A model generated the notes under the pieces. It ran no database searches, had not been told where the DNA came from, and saw nothing but the letters and a program-made list of their open reading frames with translations. The position numbers were made by a program, and so were the translations under genes. This document shows, one piece after another, positions 6,953 to 7,117 of a DNA stretch of 7,117 nt (its first letter is position 1; each line of letters starts with the position of its first letter). Source of the stretch: JAJRWS01 sp039831705 (lineage in GTDB: Bacteria; Planctomycetota; Planctomycetia; Pirellulales; Lacipirellulaceae); the NCBI GenBank assembly GCA_039831705.1, contig JBDOMT010000132.1, positions 1 to 7,117 on the forward strand, written 5' to 3'.

Positions 6953-6964
6953 GCATGATCATGC
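6953..6964. repeat. Perfect 12-bp palindrome GCATGATCATGC
   Basis: The sequence equals its reverse complement, directly follows ATGCAT (6946-6951), and lies 12 nt upstream of the -35-like box of the transposase promoter. It could be an operator, part of an insertion sequence end, or chance. Confidence 0.45.
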
Positions 6965-6976
6965 GGCGGCCCAAGA

Positions 6977-7006
6977 TTGACGGATGCCGAGCGGGTGTAG
7001 AATAAT
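6977..7006 (+). promoter_or_regulatory. Sigma70-like promoter for the transposase gene
   Basis: TTGACG (6977-6982) and AATAAT (7001-7006) are 18 nt apart and each match consensus at five of six positions. The second box lies 19 nt before the ATG at 7026. An overlapping TAGAAT (6998-7003) with a 15-nt spacer is a weaker alternative. A purine-rich GAAAGAAA lies between the promoter and the ATG. Confidence 0.5.
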
Positions 7007-7025
7007 ACCCTTGAAAGAAATCCTC

Positions 7026-7117
7026 ATGAGTGAAGCAGAATCTCCCGTAACCTCTAAGCCATCACCTAAGAGCCGTCGATATCCAGAAGACTTCAAGCGT
7101 AGCGCAGTTCGTCTGGT
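7026..7117 (+). CDS. IS3-family OrfA-type transposase, N-terminus only (window edge)
   Basis: Thirty complete codons are visible from ATG 7026: MSEAESPVTSKPSPKSRRYP, then EDFKRSAVRL, with the next codon cut by the window end. The R-R-Y-P-E-D-F-K-R-S-A-V-R-L segment is the start of the helix-turn-helix transposase domain (Tnp_1 / HTH_Tnp_1 type). It is found in OrfA of IS3-family elements, which binds the element's ends and is usually joined to the DDE-containing OrfB by a programmed frameshift. The Ser/Pro-rich start before it is variable in the family. Whether OrfB follows and is intact cannot be seen. IS66-type or other HTH_Tnp_1 proteins are an alternative. Confidence 0.82.
   Translation, partial: MSEAESPVTSKPSPKSRRYPEDFKRSAVRL

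Larger units (their letters stand above)
6763..7005 (+). other. Cysteine-rich open frame without a start codon, possible gene remnant
   Basis: This frame is open from the stop at 6760-6762 to TAA 7003-7005 (80 codons). It has no ATG until near its end and no convincing alternative start. The middle reads ENASIASAEELNSLAKLPKE, followed by seven cysteines between 6898 and 6987 spaced C-x-C-x3-C-x3-C-x2-C-x4-C-x10-C. Such spacing could bind a metal or form disulfides, but the stretch may also be non-coding. I do not recognise it. It overlaps the transposase promoter. Confidence 0.2.
6577..7025. other. Gene-poor interval between the pseudogene and the transposase
   Basis: No reading frame on either strand has a good start, length and protein-like composition. 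The interval holds the upstream side of the dead gene, a 14-bp palindrome (6686), a 7-bp inverted repeat (6774), a cysteine-rich open frame without a start (6763-7005), a 12-bp palindrome (6953) and a promoter-like pair before the transposase. The mixture suggests remnant or mobile-element-flanking DNA. Confidence 0.6.
6956..7117 (+). mobile_element. Left part of a probable IS3-family insertion sequence, boundary uncertain
   Basis: The OrfA-like gene implies an insertion sequence continuing beyond the window. IS3-family ends usually begin with TG and lie some tens of bases before orfA. TGATCATGCGG at 6956 is one possible start, but no second inverted repeat or target duplication is available inside the window to confirm it. 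The true left end could lie up to about 100 nt either way upstream of the gene. Confidence 0.35.

Noticed and set aside
6819..6956. A 45-codon minus-strand ORF (MQCIISHLRQ...)
   Set aside because: It is short, has no ribosome-binding site or recognisable motif, and overlaps other equally open frames in the same interval.
6824..6958. A small plus-strand ORF starting ATG AAA ACG CGT
   Set aside because: It is about 44 codons, basic and without a recognisable motif; a neighbouring frame is equally open and no Shine-Dalgarno precedes it.

Overview
The window most likely comes from a planctomycete, probably of the Pirellulales / Rhodopirellula type. The evidence is a secreted-protein relic with a single dockerin-like DFDRDGDVDGADF motif followed by a VPEP C-terminal sorting anchor. 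This pairing is common in that group. Further support comes from start codons without Shine-Dalgarno sequences and simple-sequence spacers between operon genes. The assignment is an inference from protein style; there is no rRNA in the window.

Positions 1-4324 (+) hold the 3' part of an F-type ATP synthase operon in the standard order atpA (5'-truncated by the window edge), atpG, atpD, atpC. These encode the alpha, gamma, beta and epsilon subunits: the alpha/beta nucleotide-binding ring, the rotating gamma shaft and the regulatory epsilon subunit of F1. All four frames look intact. The three spacers (79, 68 and 64 nt) are unusual. Each carries a different short, imperfect repeat, and none has a recognisable Shine-Dalgarno sequence. 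A modest hairpin plus T-run after atpC probably ends the transcript.

Positions 4418-6576 (-), convergent with the operon, hold one decayed gene that looks like several separate ORFs. Joining the frames gives about 720 codons: a signal peptide, a long beta-rich low-complexity extracellular region, the dockerin-like motif and a PEP-CTERM anchor. It carries five visible lesions: a stop inside the signal peptide, three single-base frame changes at G runs, and a stop between the dockerin-like motif and the anchor. It is best annotated as a pseudogene.

Positions 6577-7025 have no convincing gene. They contain several short perfect palindromes, a cysteine-rich open frame without a start, and a sigma70-like promoter. 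At 7026 the first 30 codons of an IS3-family OrfA-type transposase begin and run off the window. An insertion sequence therefore starts near the right edge, within about 450 bp of the dead gene. I see no clear evidence of a new biological system; the most informative signals are the multiply broken surface-protein gene and the odd operon spacers.
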